Assembly: GCA_964517355.1 (NCBI GenBank)
Contig: CAZFCK010000004.1
Span: forward strand, 1 to 53,112
DNA: 53,112 nt
Reading direction: 5' to 3'
Source: CAZFCK01 sp964517355
Lineage (GTDB): Bacteria > Desulfobacterota > Desulfovibrionia > Desulfovibrionales > Desulfovibrionaceae
In this document: piece after piece, positions 40,053 through 47,202 of the stretch
Position numbering within the stretch: position 1 is the first letter of the stretch
Layout of the letters: the number at the start of each line of letters is the position of its first letter
Program-made: the position numbers and the translations under genes
Notes under the pieces: generated by a model
Told to the model about the DNA's origin: nothing
The model's input: only the letters and a program-made list of their open reading frames with translations
The model's database searches: none

Positions 40053-41438
40053 ATGGACACGCAGGCACTTCTACGCACACATCCGCTCCATGAGCAATAC
40101 GCCGCGCACTGGCGGTTCATGCGCGCGGCCTATCAAGGCGTGGACGCCCTTGTGCGGGAGCAGCGCATCGTGCGGCATGAACGCGAAAGCGAACGCAATT
40201 TCCGCCGCCGGCTGCACGAACTTTACACCTTCAACTATTGCCGCGCCATAGTGGATCTTTTCACCCATTACCTGTTCCGCAAACCAGCCCAACGCGACCT
40301 GGGCGCGTTGGCGCACGATCCATTGTGGGGGCAGTTCACGGACGACTGCGACCTGTGGGGCGCGAATTTCGAAGTCTTTCTGTTGGAACAGCAACGCATA
40401 GCGGCCATCATGGGGCACGCGGGCATCCTTGTGGACAAATACCCCTCACAGGCCCTGACCCGGGCGCAGGAAATAGAACAAGGCCTGTATCCGTATTGCA
40501 GCGCATATTCGCCGCTGAGCATCCTGGACTGGCGCTACGAGCGGGACCAGACCGGCCGCCCCTATCTGGCCTTTCTGAAACTTCTGGAAGAACAAGGCCT
40601 GTACCGCTTGTGGTGGCCCCAGGGCTGGGAAACATGGCGTCTGGATCCGGGCCAACGCCCCGAGCTGCTGTACCAGGGGGACAATCCCCTGGGAGAGATT
40701 CCCTTTGTCTGGCTCTACAACCTGCGTCACCTTGAGCATCGCGGCATGGGGCAATCCGATCTTGCGGACATCGCGCACATCGATCTTTCCATTCTGCGCA
40801 ACCTCTCCCAGACCGAGGAAGTCATAGGTCTGGCCGGTTTCCCCATGATGCGCAAACCCATGCGCGAATTCGGGGACATGGGTGGCGACGTGGCCGGACC
40901 TTCCGCCGTGCTCGAATTCAACCCGGAACACGGCGATGCGGGAAAACCGGACTGGCTGGAGGCCAAGGTGGCCGGCACCGTGGCCGCGGTGCAGGAATGG
41001 GTCGCGTTCAAAGTGCGCGAGATTTACCGCGCCGCCAACGCGGGGGGACAGGCCATGACGGAAATGTCCACCCAGGCGCAAAGCGGTGTGGCCCTGAAGA
41101 CGAAATTCCAACTGCTCAATTCCAAACTCGCGGCCAAAGCCACGCATCTTGCCGAGGCCGAACGCGCCATCCTCTGGTTCTGGCTTTCCTGGCAGGGACA
41201 GAGCCGCCTCTATGACGAGGTACGGGTGGAGCGCCCCAAGACGTATGAAGTGGAGGACTTGCACGCCGACCTGGAATCCATGATCCAGGCCGCCAAACTC
41301 ATTACGACCCAATCTTTTCAGCGTGAACTGCAAAAACGCGCCGCACGCCCCTTTATCGAACACTTGGATGCGCCCCGCCAAAACGCCATCCTGCGCGATA
41401 TCGAAAAGCAGGAACCGGCCGGGGCGGGCATTGCCTGA
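40053..41438 (+). CDS. phage portal-like protein (DUF4055-type), orphan
   Basis: A 461-residue protein that I read as a tailed-phage portal of the DUF4055-like group: HPLHEQYAAHWRFMRAAYQG, RRLHELYTFNYCRAIVDLF, HYLFRKPA, an Ala/Gly-rich core with IRNLSQ-like helices (SILRNLSQTEEVIGLAGFP), and a long helical C-terminus with MTEMSTQAQSGVALKTKFQLLNSKLAAKA. Portals form the ring through which phage DNA enters the capsid. It is full length, with a strong GAGGAGG site. No terminase, capsid or tail gene lies on either side, and repeats flank it. It could be a domesticated or stranded phage gene. Family assignment is by pattern. Confidence 0.65.
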   Translation: MDTQALLRTHPLHEQYAAHWRFMRAAYQGVDALVREQRIVRHERESERNFRRRLHELYTFNYCRAIVDLFTHYLFRKPAQRDLGALAHDPLWGQFTDDCDLWGANFEVFLLEQQRIAAIMGHAGILVDKYPSQALTRAQEIEQGLYPYCSAYSPLSILDWRYERDQTGRPYLAFLKLLEEQGLYRLWWPQGWETWRLDPGQRPELLYQGDNPLGEIPFVWLYNLRHLEHRGMGQSDLADIAHIDLSILRNLSQTEEVIGLAGFPMMRKPMREFGDMGGDVAGPSAVLEFNPEHGDAGKPDWLEAKVAGTVAAVQEWVAFKVREIYRAANAGGQAMTEMSTQAQSGVALKTKFQLLNSKLAAKATHLAEAERAILWFWLSWQGQSRLYDEVRVERPKTYEVEDLHADLESMIQAAKLITTQSFQRELQKRAARPFIEHLDAPRQNAILRDIEKQEPAGAGIA

Positions 41439-41512
41439 GAACCGTTCATCCGGATCTGGACTTGACCGGAACCCACGGATATTATTATTTGGGCTGAATT
41501 GCATATTGGGTA

Positions 41513-41605
41513 GGTTTGGGGCTCCGCCCCAAACCCCTTGCCGTGGGGGCGTTCCCCCTGGCCCGAGAATATTGCGTTTAATATTACGACGTTCGGACTC
41601 AAAGA
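41513..41605 (+). repeat. family G repeat, copy G2
   Basis: Begins with a 10-bp perfect hairpin (GGTTTGGGGC/GCCCCAAACC), then GGGGGCGTTCCCCC, CTGGCCCGAGAATATTGCG and ATATTACGACGTTCGGA, in the same order as G1. It follows the portal-like gene and could terminate it. Confidence 0.6.
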
Positions 41606-41610
41606 AAATG

Positions 41611-41745
41611 AATAAAGTCGCGGGCTTTCGTGCCCATAGGACGACCAGGGGAGGCCCCTGGACGCCGGGAAAAGGACAATGTAATTCGTGTTCTTTCAAC
41701 AAACGCAGAATGTTATGACATACGCTCTGCTCAGAAAGTCGAATT
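41611..41745 (+). repeat. family A double-hairpin repeat, long copy A3
   Basis: Both hairpins lie at 41618-41662 (the first imperfect, the second CCAGGGG/CCCCTGG perfect). Then come about 45 bases, AATGTTATGACATACGCTC, and GAAAGTCGAATT at the far end. Same extent and order as A2 and A4. Confidence 0.8.
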
Positions 41746-41874
41746 TTTAAAAAATTCTTAAAACGCCTGAGGCGTTCCTGTTTCAAAGTCAATATGCTCT
41801 ACGAGAGTTACGCCGTTGCGGCATTCGCCGCATCGCGCCACGTCTCGCAACGCGCCGCTTCAAGGAGTCCCAGC

Positions 41875-42495
41875 ATGTCACAGACCGAAGGCCCCTCGCC
41901 TCTTTTTATAAAAACGGTTTCCATCATCATTTTTTGCATGCTCATTCTGGTGCTGATCGTCACGGGCTGGAGCATGAGCCGCATCAGTGCGCAATACACG
42001 GTTATCGACAAACTACGCCAAGAAATAACCGTGCTTCAGGAGGGGTATGAAACATTGCTGGCCAGCGGCGTGGAAAAAAACCTCGAAAGAGTCAAGGCCG
42101 AGCTGGAGCGGGACTTCCGCGAACGCATGGACCGGTTGGAAGCGCGGGCGCGCGAGCTGGAGCCCAATCTGGATAAGACCGCCGCGGCCGTGGCGGAAAT
42201 CCTGCGCAAAACCGCCCCTTCCACGGCGAACTTGGGTGCGAGCGGAGAATACGGTCCTTATTCCTTTGAAATCATTCACCTCACCGAAATGGACGAACAG
42301 AACGGCCAGGAGGTGATTTACACAAAAAAAAGCAATTTGCTGCAATTCTTCACCCCGGACAAGGCAATCAACATTGTGGCGAGCCATCTTTTTCAGGTCT
42401 GGCAGGATAATTTTCTGCTGCTGATCTATCGCGAAAAGGAAAAGGAAAAGGAAACAGAAAAGGAAAAGGTATCTTCGCCTCCGAAGGCGGAATAG
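41875..42495 (+). CDS. membrane-anchored coiled-coil protein, unknown
   Basis: A 206-residue protein. What is seen: one transmembrane segment near the N-terminus (residues about 12-34, VSIIIFCMLILVLIVTG), a heptad-type coiled coil at about 40-110 (LERVKAELERDFRERMDRLEAR), a short folded-looking part (GPYSFEIIHLTEMDE, SHLFQVWQDNFLLLIY), and a Glu-Lys tail encoded by a GAAAAG hexanucleotide repeat (42432-42469). Start ATG at 41875 with AAGGAG. I do not recognise the family. It is likely an inner-membrane protein with the coiled coil on one face. Its position after the portal-like gene may be chance. Confidence 0.65.
   Translation: MSQTEGPSPLFIKTVSIIIFCMLILVLIVTGWSMSRISAQYTVIDKLRQEITVLQEGYETLLASGVEKNLERVKAELERDFRERMDRLEARARELEPNLDKTAAAVAEILRKTAPSTANLGASGEYGPYSFEIIHLTEMDEQNGQEVIYTKKSNLLQFFTPDKAINIVASHLFQVWQDNFLLLIYREKEKEKETEKEKVSSPPKAE
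42432..42469 (+). repeat. GAAAAG hexanucleotide tandem repeat inside a gene
   Basis: Five to six units of GAAAAG, one of them imperfect, in frame, encoding alternating Glu-Lys. Copy-number change would lengthen or shorten the tail without shifting the frame. Confidence 0.7.
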
Positions 42496-42720
42496 CGCCC
42501 GCCGCGCCGCCGGCATCCGGAAGACGCACAGCGCGCCCGTCTGGCTGGGGAAAAACCTCTTTCAAGTGGTTTTCCCCTGGAACGCGCTGGACAAGCGCTT
42601 AATTTTTCTGCAATGAATACTGTATTAATAAAATGTCTAGACTCGCGTAAGGGCGGCATCATTCCAACATCGCGCCGGCAGAACGCCGTACGCGCCCCTT
42701 GCGCTCTGATGGAGGAGATC

Positions 42721-43026
42721 ATGCAGCGTTTTATGGTATTGTGTTTCGCGTCCCTGACCATCCTGCTGCTCTCGGCTTTACCCGTGGCCGCGTTTGACTG
42801 CGAGCTTCAGGTTTTGACCAAAAATGGTAAGCAGATAGGCACCGCCGTCATCAGCGACCTGGACCACTACTGCGGCACCGTATACATGCGCGGTGGCGGA
42901 TACATGGTCAAAATCGACGGCCAGCCCCGCAAATATTTCGACGCCAACTACAGTTACAAAGACGTGCTCAACTACATGTGCGACACGTGCAAGTATCGGA
43001 AAAAAGACATCTTGACGGATCAATAG
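42721..43026 (+). CDS. small secreted protein, unknown
   Basis: A 101-residue protein with a clear signal peptide (FMVLCFASLTILLLSALPVA, cut after Ala-Phe). The mature part of about 75 residues has four cysteines (in DCELQ, HYCGTV and the CDTCKY pair) and so may form disulfides in the periplasm. Start ATG at 42721 with GGAGGAG. No family recognised. The genes on each side have different features, so no operon function can be read from them. The upstream gap (42496-42720) shows a T/C-rich hairpin-like stretch near 42545-42590. Confidence 0.6.
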   Translation: MQRFMVLCFASLTILLLSALPVAAFDCELQVLTKNGKQIGTAVISDLDHYCGTVYMRGGGYMVKIDGQPRKYFDANYSYKDVLNYMCDTCKYRKKDILTDQ

Positions 43027-43119
43027 CGCGTTTCGACTTAATCCTGCCCGGAAACTTGAAAGCCCCTTTTTCTTGTTTCCTCCCTTGCCCTGTGCCACGC
43101 GCTTTGCCATTATGCGTTC

Positions 43120-44166
43120 ATGGCTCCCCCCCGCAACAAACATATCTTGTCAACAGGACTTACGGACTGTTTTGACGCCGTCGGGGCTGTTATAGATTGC
43201 CACGCTCCACGAGCTTCGGGGCAGGACGCGGCCCTGCGTCTGGGCTCTTGCTGGCCAACACCACGGTTTCTCCCCGTAGGAAACGATCTTGTCCAGGATT
43301 TGCTCACCAATCTCATTTGGCCGCGCAACGCCAACCTTTTCGGATTCCCGTGTACCTGGTCGGAAGCCTTCGACCTTGTGCGCCAATATAACAGTGACTT
43401 CCTTTTCGACCGCAATGATTGGCGCCTACCCAACCGTAACGAACTTAGAAGCATTATCTCCCATGGCGCGAGCCGTCCCTCCTTGCCTGTGGGGCACCCC
43501 TTTTATAACGTCTTTCACGGGTGGTATTGGAGTAGTACCACTGCGGCCAGAGCGCCCACGTACGCCTGGTACGTAAATTTGGCTGGCGCGCGCACTTTTT
43601 ACGGTGCAAAAATTGGCCACGCCATGCTCTGGCCCGTCTGCGGCAGCAGCGTAATACTCCCCCGCACGGGGCAAACCCGCTGCTACGACATGCATGGACG
43701 GGCAATACTCGACCGTGACGCCCCCTTGGCAGCTTTGCAAGACGGTGCCTTACAGCTTGGCGTCCCCTGGCCGCAACCGCGTTTTTCACTTGTCCAGTAC
43801 GGCGCTCTAGAGGCTGTACACGATAATCTCACCAACATCGTATGGCATCGCGCCACCACGGACCAGGGACGAGCGACATGGGAGCAGGCTCTTGCATGGA
43901 GCGTTCGCAGACAAGACGCCACAGGCTTGCCGTGGCACCTGCCCAATATCAACGAACTCGCTTCGCTGGTGGACGCCAACGCGTGCGACCCCGCCCTCCC
44001 CAACGGGCACCCTTTTCCTGACCCGGCACAGGCCTATTGGAGCGCAACCACTAGTGCATACGCCACGGACTGGAGTTATTGCCTGTACCTCGACAAAGGC
44101 GCCATAGGAGTCGGGCACAAATCGCAGCCTGAATTCCATACCTGGCTGGCCATGGAAGGCTGTTGA
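43120..44166 (+). CDS. tandem DUF1566 (Lcl-like) protein
   Basis: A 348-residue protein with two DUF1566 domains. Unit 1 (about 10-175) has TGLTDCFDAVG, LTNLIWPRNA, WRLPNRNELRSI and YWSSTTAA. Unit 2 (about 180-348) has TGQTRCYDMHG, LTNIVWHR, WHLPNINELASLV and YWSATTSA. DUF1566 is a C-type-lectin-like surface or extracytoplasmic domain. No signal peptide is visible and the start has no clear ribosome site, so the N-terminus may be wrong. Proteins of this fold can be targets of diversity-generating retroelements, but no reverse transcriptase or template repeat is seen here. Confidence 0.75.
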   Translation: MAPPRNKHILSTGLTDCFDAVGAVIDCHAPRASGQDAALRLGSCWPTPRFLPVGNDLVQDLLTNLIWPRNANLFGFPCTWSEAFDLVRQYNSDFLFDRNDWRLPNRNELRSIISHGASRPSLPVGHPFYNVFHGWYWSSTTAARAPTYAWYVNLAGARTFYGAKIGHAMLWPVCGSSVILPRTGQTRCYDMHGRAILDRDAPLAALQDGALQLGVPWPQPRFSLVQYGALEAVHDNLTNIVWHRATTDQGRATWEQALAWSVRRQDATGLPWHLPNINELASLVDANACDPALPNGHPFPDPAQAYWSATTSAYATDWSYCLYLDKGAIGVGHKSQPEFHTWLAMEGC

Positions 44167-44308
44167 ATCGAATACACTCCTTTTCCAATTTTTCAAAAAA
44201 CACGCCTGCCATATTCCTTCCGCTCCTCTTATGAGCCAAGTAACTTTTATATGGTCTATTCTGGGATTCCGGGACACGCCCGCCCCCGCCTCGTTCCGGC
44301 GTATCCCG

Positions 44309-44336
44309 TTGCACTTTCTCTCGTCTCTGCTATAGA
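44309..44336 (+). promoter_or_regulatory. candidate promoter for the P-type ATPase
   Basis: TTGCAC (44309-44314) and TATAGA (44331-44336) are 16 bases apart. The ATG follows 54 bases later, preceded by AAGGATC. Pattern match only. Confidence 0.45.
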
Positions 44337-44390
44337 AATGTGGGAATTACCTCCTTGCCTCTTCCATCTACAGCATAAGGATCTTGCGCC

Positions 44391-46952
44391 ATGCCAGCAC
44401 ACACCGTTTCACCCCAGGATAACGCGCATCCCGGCACAGGCGGCTCCTCATCCAACGCTCCCCAACCACACGACCTGCAAGCCCTTTTTCAAGAACTGGA
44501 CGCCACGCCCCAGGGCCTCAGCAGCGGCCAGGCGCAAAGCCGGCTGCAGCAATACGGGCCGAACGCCTTGACCGAGCACAAGGAAAGCCAGCTCAAAAAG
44601 CTGGTCGGTTATTTTTGGGGGCCCATCCCCTGGATGATCGAAACGGCGGCCCTGCTTTCCCTGCTGGTGCGCCACTGGGCGGACCTGGTCATTATCCTGG
44701 TCATGCTCATCTTCAACGCCGTCATCGGTTTTTGGGAGGAGCACAAGGCCTCAAACGCCCTGGACGCGCTCAAGAACCAGCTGGCCCTCGGCGCGCGCGC
44801 CCTGCGCGACGGCTTCTGGAAAAACGTGGACGCCAAAGACCTGGTTCCCGGCGACGTGGTCCGCATCCGCCTGGGCGACGTGATCCCGGCCGACGCCGTG
44901 CTCATCGAAGGCGCCTATCTTTCCGTGGATCAGGCCGCGCTCACCGGCGAATCACTGCCCGTGACCAAAAAAACGGGGGAGGAAATCTATTCCGGCTCCG
45001 TGGCAAAGCAGGGCGAAATGGTGGCCATGGTCAAGAGCACGGGCTCCAACACCTTTTTCGGGCGCACGGCCAAACTCGTGGAAACCGCGGGCGCCGTCTC
45101 CCATTTCCAGAAGGCCGTCATGCGCGTGGGCGATTTTCTCATTGTCCTGGCCGTGGGGCTTTCCCTGGTGCTCACGGTCACGGAGCTCATGCACGGCCAC
45201 CCCTGGATGCAATTGCTGCAATTCGTGCTCATCCTGGTCGTGGCCTCCATTCCCGTGGCCATGCCCGCCGTGCTTTCCGTGACAATGGCCCTGGGCGCCC
45301 TCACTTTGTCCCGTGAAAAAGCCATTGTCTCGCGTCTGCAATCCATCGAGGAAATGGCCGGTATAGACATCCTCTGCTCGGACAAGACCGGCACCCTGAC
45401 CCTGAACCAGCTCACCCTCGGCAAGCCCACGGTTTTCGGCGCAAAGGACGAGCAGGAACTCATCCTCCACGCCGCCCTGGCCTGCAAGGAGGAAAACCAG
45501 GATCCGTTGGACCTGGCCATTATCAAGGGGCTTCGGGACCAGGCGCAACGCGCGACATTCCGCCTCGACTCCTTCACGCCCTTCGACCCCATTTCAAAAC
45601 GTACGGAGGCCCGGCTCACGGAGCAAAACGGGCGACAACTAACCGTCTCCAAGGGCGCGCCCCAGGTGATCCTGGACCTCTGCCAGGTGGACGCGGCCAC
45701 CAGAGAACGCGCTGAAGCCGTTGTGGACGAGCTGGCCGCCACGGGCTACCGCGCCCTTGGCGTGGCCAGGACCGCGCCCGGCGGCGCATGGAGCTATCTC
45801 GGCCTGTTGTCCTTCTTTGATCCGCCGCGTGGCGATTCCGCGCAAACCATCAGCCAGGCCAAGGAATACGGCATCGACGTGAAAATGGTCACCGGCGACG
45901 ACCTGGCCATCGGACGCGAGATATCCGGACAGCTCGGCTTGGGCACGCACCTGCTCGCGGCGGCCGAAGTCTTCGAGGGCGTGCAGGACCCCTCCATCAT
46001 TCCCCGCCCCCTGGCGCAACGCATTGAAAAGGCGGAAGGCTTCGCCCGCGTCTTTCCGGAGCATAAATACGGCATAGTGCACGCGCTACAGGAACAGGGG
46101 CATCTGGTGGCCATGACCGGCGACGGCGTGAACGACGCGCCGGCCCTGAAACAGGCGGACGTCGGCGTGGCTGTCTCCGGCGCCACGGACGCGGCCCGCG
46201 CCGCGGCCGACCTAGTGCTCACCGCGCCCGGGCTTTCGGTCATCATCAAGGCCGTGGAAGAGGCCCGCCGCATCTTTGAACGCATGATGAGCTACACCAT
46301 CTACCGCATCGCCATGACCATAGACATCATGTTTTTCGTGGTCCTGGCCATGGTGGTCTATCACTTCTACCCGCTCACGCCCGTGATGATCATCCTTCTG
46401 GCCCTGTTGGACGACATCCCCATCATGACAATCGCTTACGACAACACCGGAGTTTCACAAACGCCGGTGCGCTGGGACATGCGGCGCGTGCTCATTGTTT
46501 CCGGCATATTGGGGGCGCTGGCCGTAACGCAAAGCTTCGCCCTGCTCGTTTTGGGGCGCGATATCTGGCAGCTGGACCAAAACCATCAGCAAACCATGCT
46601 CTTTCTGCAACTCGTGGCGGGGGGGCATTTGATGCTTTTCCTCACGCGCACCAAGTCCTGGTTCTGGAAGCGTCCCCATCCGTCCGGAACCCTTTTCTCG
46701 GCCATTGTGGGCACGCAGGCCCTGGCCGTGCTCATGTGCGGCCTGGGCTGGCTCGTGCCGCAACTCCCCTGGAAAATCATCCTGCTCGTGTGGGGGTATA
46801 ACATCGCCTGGATGTTCCTGCAGGATACGGTCAAGGTGCTGGCGTATGTCTATTTGGATCGCTACGAATTTCATCTGCCGCGCTTTGTGCAGCTTTCCCG
46901 CGACTGGAACCGGCCCCTGTTCGCCATGCTCGGCAAACGCACAAAAAAATGA
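44391..46952 (+). CDS. P3A-type proton-exporting P-type ATPase
   Basis: An 853-residue P-type ATPase. What is seen: an N-terminal cation-ATPase domain (LSSGQAQSRLQQYGPNAL), actuator loop LTGESLPVTK, membrane motif VVASIPVAMPAVLSVTMALGA, phosphorylation site CSDKTGTLTLNQL, nucleotide site SKGAPQVIL, and hinge TGDGVNDAPALKQADVGVA. The IPVAMPAV segment and the overall pattern match the plasma-membrane H+-ATPase family (P3A), as in plants, fungi, archaea and some anaerobic bacteria. It would pump protons out at the cost of ATP, for pH homeostasis or energy balance. Monocistronic, with its own candidate promoter and a hairpin (46978-47011) after it. Confidence 0.92.
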   Translation: MPAHTVSPQDNAHPGTGGSSSNAPQPHDLQALFQELDATPQGLSSGQAQSRLQQYGPNALTEHKESQLKKLVGYFWGPIPWMIETAALLSLLVRHWADLVIILVMLIFNAVIGFWEEHKASNALDALKNQLALGARALRDGFWKNVDAKDLVPGDVVRIRLGDVIPADAVLIEGAYLSVDQAALTGESLPVTKKTGEEIYSGSVAKQGEMVAMVKSTGSNTFFGRTAKLVETAGAVSHFQKAVMRVGDFLIVLAVGLSLVLTVTELMHGHPWMQLLQFVLILVVASIPVAMPAVLSVTMALGALTLSREKAIVSRLQSIEEMAGIDILCSDKTGTLTLNQLTLGKPTVFGAKDEQELILHAALACKEENQDPLDLAIIKGLRDQAQRATFRLDSFTPFDPISKRTEARLTEQNGRQLTVSKGAPQVILDLCQVDAATRERAEAVVDELAATGYRALGVARTAPGGAWSYLGLLSFFDPPRGDSAQTISQAKEYGIDVKMVTGDDLAIGREISGQLGLGTHLLAAAEVFEGVQDPSIIPRPLAQRIEKAEGFARVFPEHKYGIVHALQEQGHLVAMTGDGVNDAPALKQADVGVAVSGATDAARAAADLVLTAPGLSVIIKAVEEARRIFERMMSYTIYRIAMTIDIMFFVVLAMVVYHFYPLTPVMIILLALLDDIPIMTIAYDNTGVSQTPVRWDMRRVLIVSGILGALAVTQSFALLVLGRDIWQLDQNHQQTMLFLQLVAGGHLMLFLTRTKSWFWKRPHPSGTLFSAIVGTQALAVLMCGLGWLVPQLPWKIILLVWGYNIAWMFLQDTVKVLAYVYLDRYEFHLPRFVQLSRDWNRPLFAMLGKRTKK

Positions 46953-46977
46953 GGCCGCAGCCTCTTTCATGGAGTAC

Positions 46978-47011
46978 CGGGGAGGGAACCTTTCCAGGGA
47001 AAGGTTCCCCC
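46978..47011 (+). repeat. family F hairpin repeat, copy F3
   Basis: GGGGAGGGAACCTTTCC pairs with GGAAAGGTTCCCCC just after the ATPase gene. It is followed by TTAAAAAAG rather than a T-run, so termination is possible but not certain. Confidence 0.6.
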
Positions 47012-47020
47012 TTAAAAAAG

Positions 47021-47157
47021 AATAAAGTCGTGGGCTTTCGCGCCCGCACAACGATTAGGGGAGACCCCTGGACGCCGAAAAAGAAACCATCTTTACCTTG
47101 TTTTTTCAACAAAAAAACAAAGCGTTATTGTGCACGTTCACCCCGGTAAGTCGAATT
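47021..47157 (+). repeat. family A double-hairpin repeat, long copy A4
   Basis: The first hairpin is kept (TGGGC...GCCCGCA); in the second, the loop-side arms have decayed (TTAGGGG/CCCCTGG). The far end carries GGTAAGTCGAATTA. Present between two convergent genes (47203 minus, 46952 plus). Confidence 0.75.
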
Positions 47158-47202
47158 ATACCGTTTCCTGTTCAAGGAAGGACAGCCTCCTCCCGCGCGC
47201 AG

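Larger units (their letters stand above)
41439..41874. other. intergenic region with repeats G2, A3 and a degenerate E
   Basis: 436 bases holding family G copy G2, family A long copy A3 and, at about 41740-41790, a worn family E unit that keeps the CCTGAGGC and TTTCAAAGTCAATA flanks. The remaining short stretch holds the start region of the next gene. Confidence 0.65.

Noticed and set aside
40053..43026. Prophage
   Set aside because: Only one phage-like gene is present; no integrase, terminase, capsid, tail or lysis genes and no att sites were found.
43120..44166. Diversity-generating retroelement target
   Set aside because: The fold would allow it, but no reverse transcriptase, template repeat or matching variable repeat is in the window.
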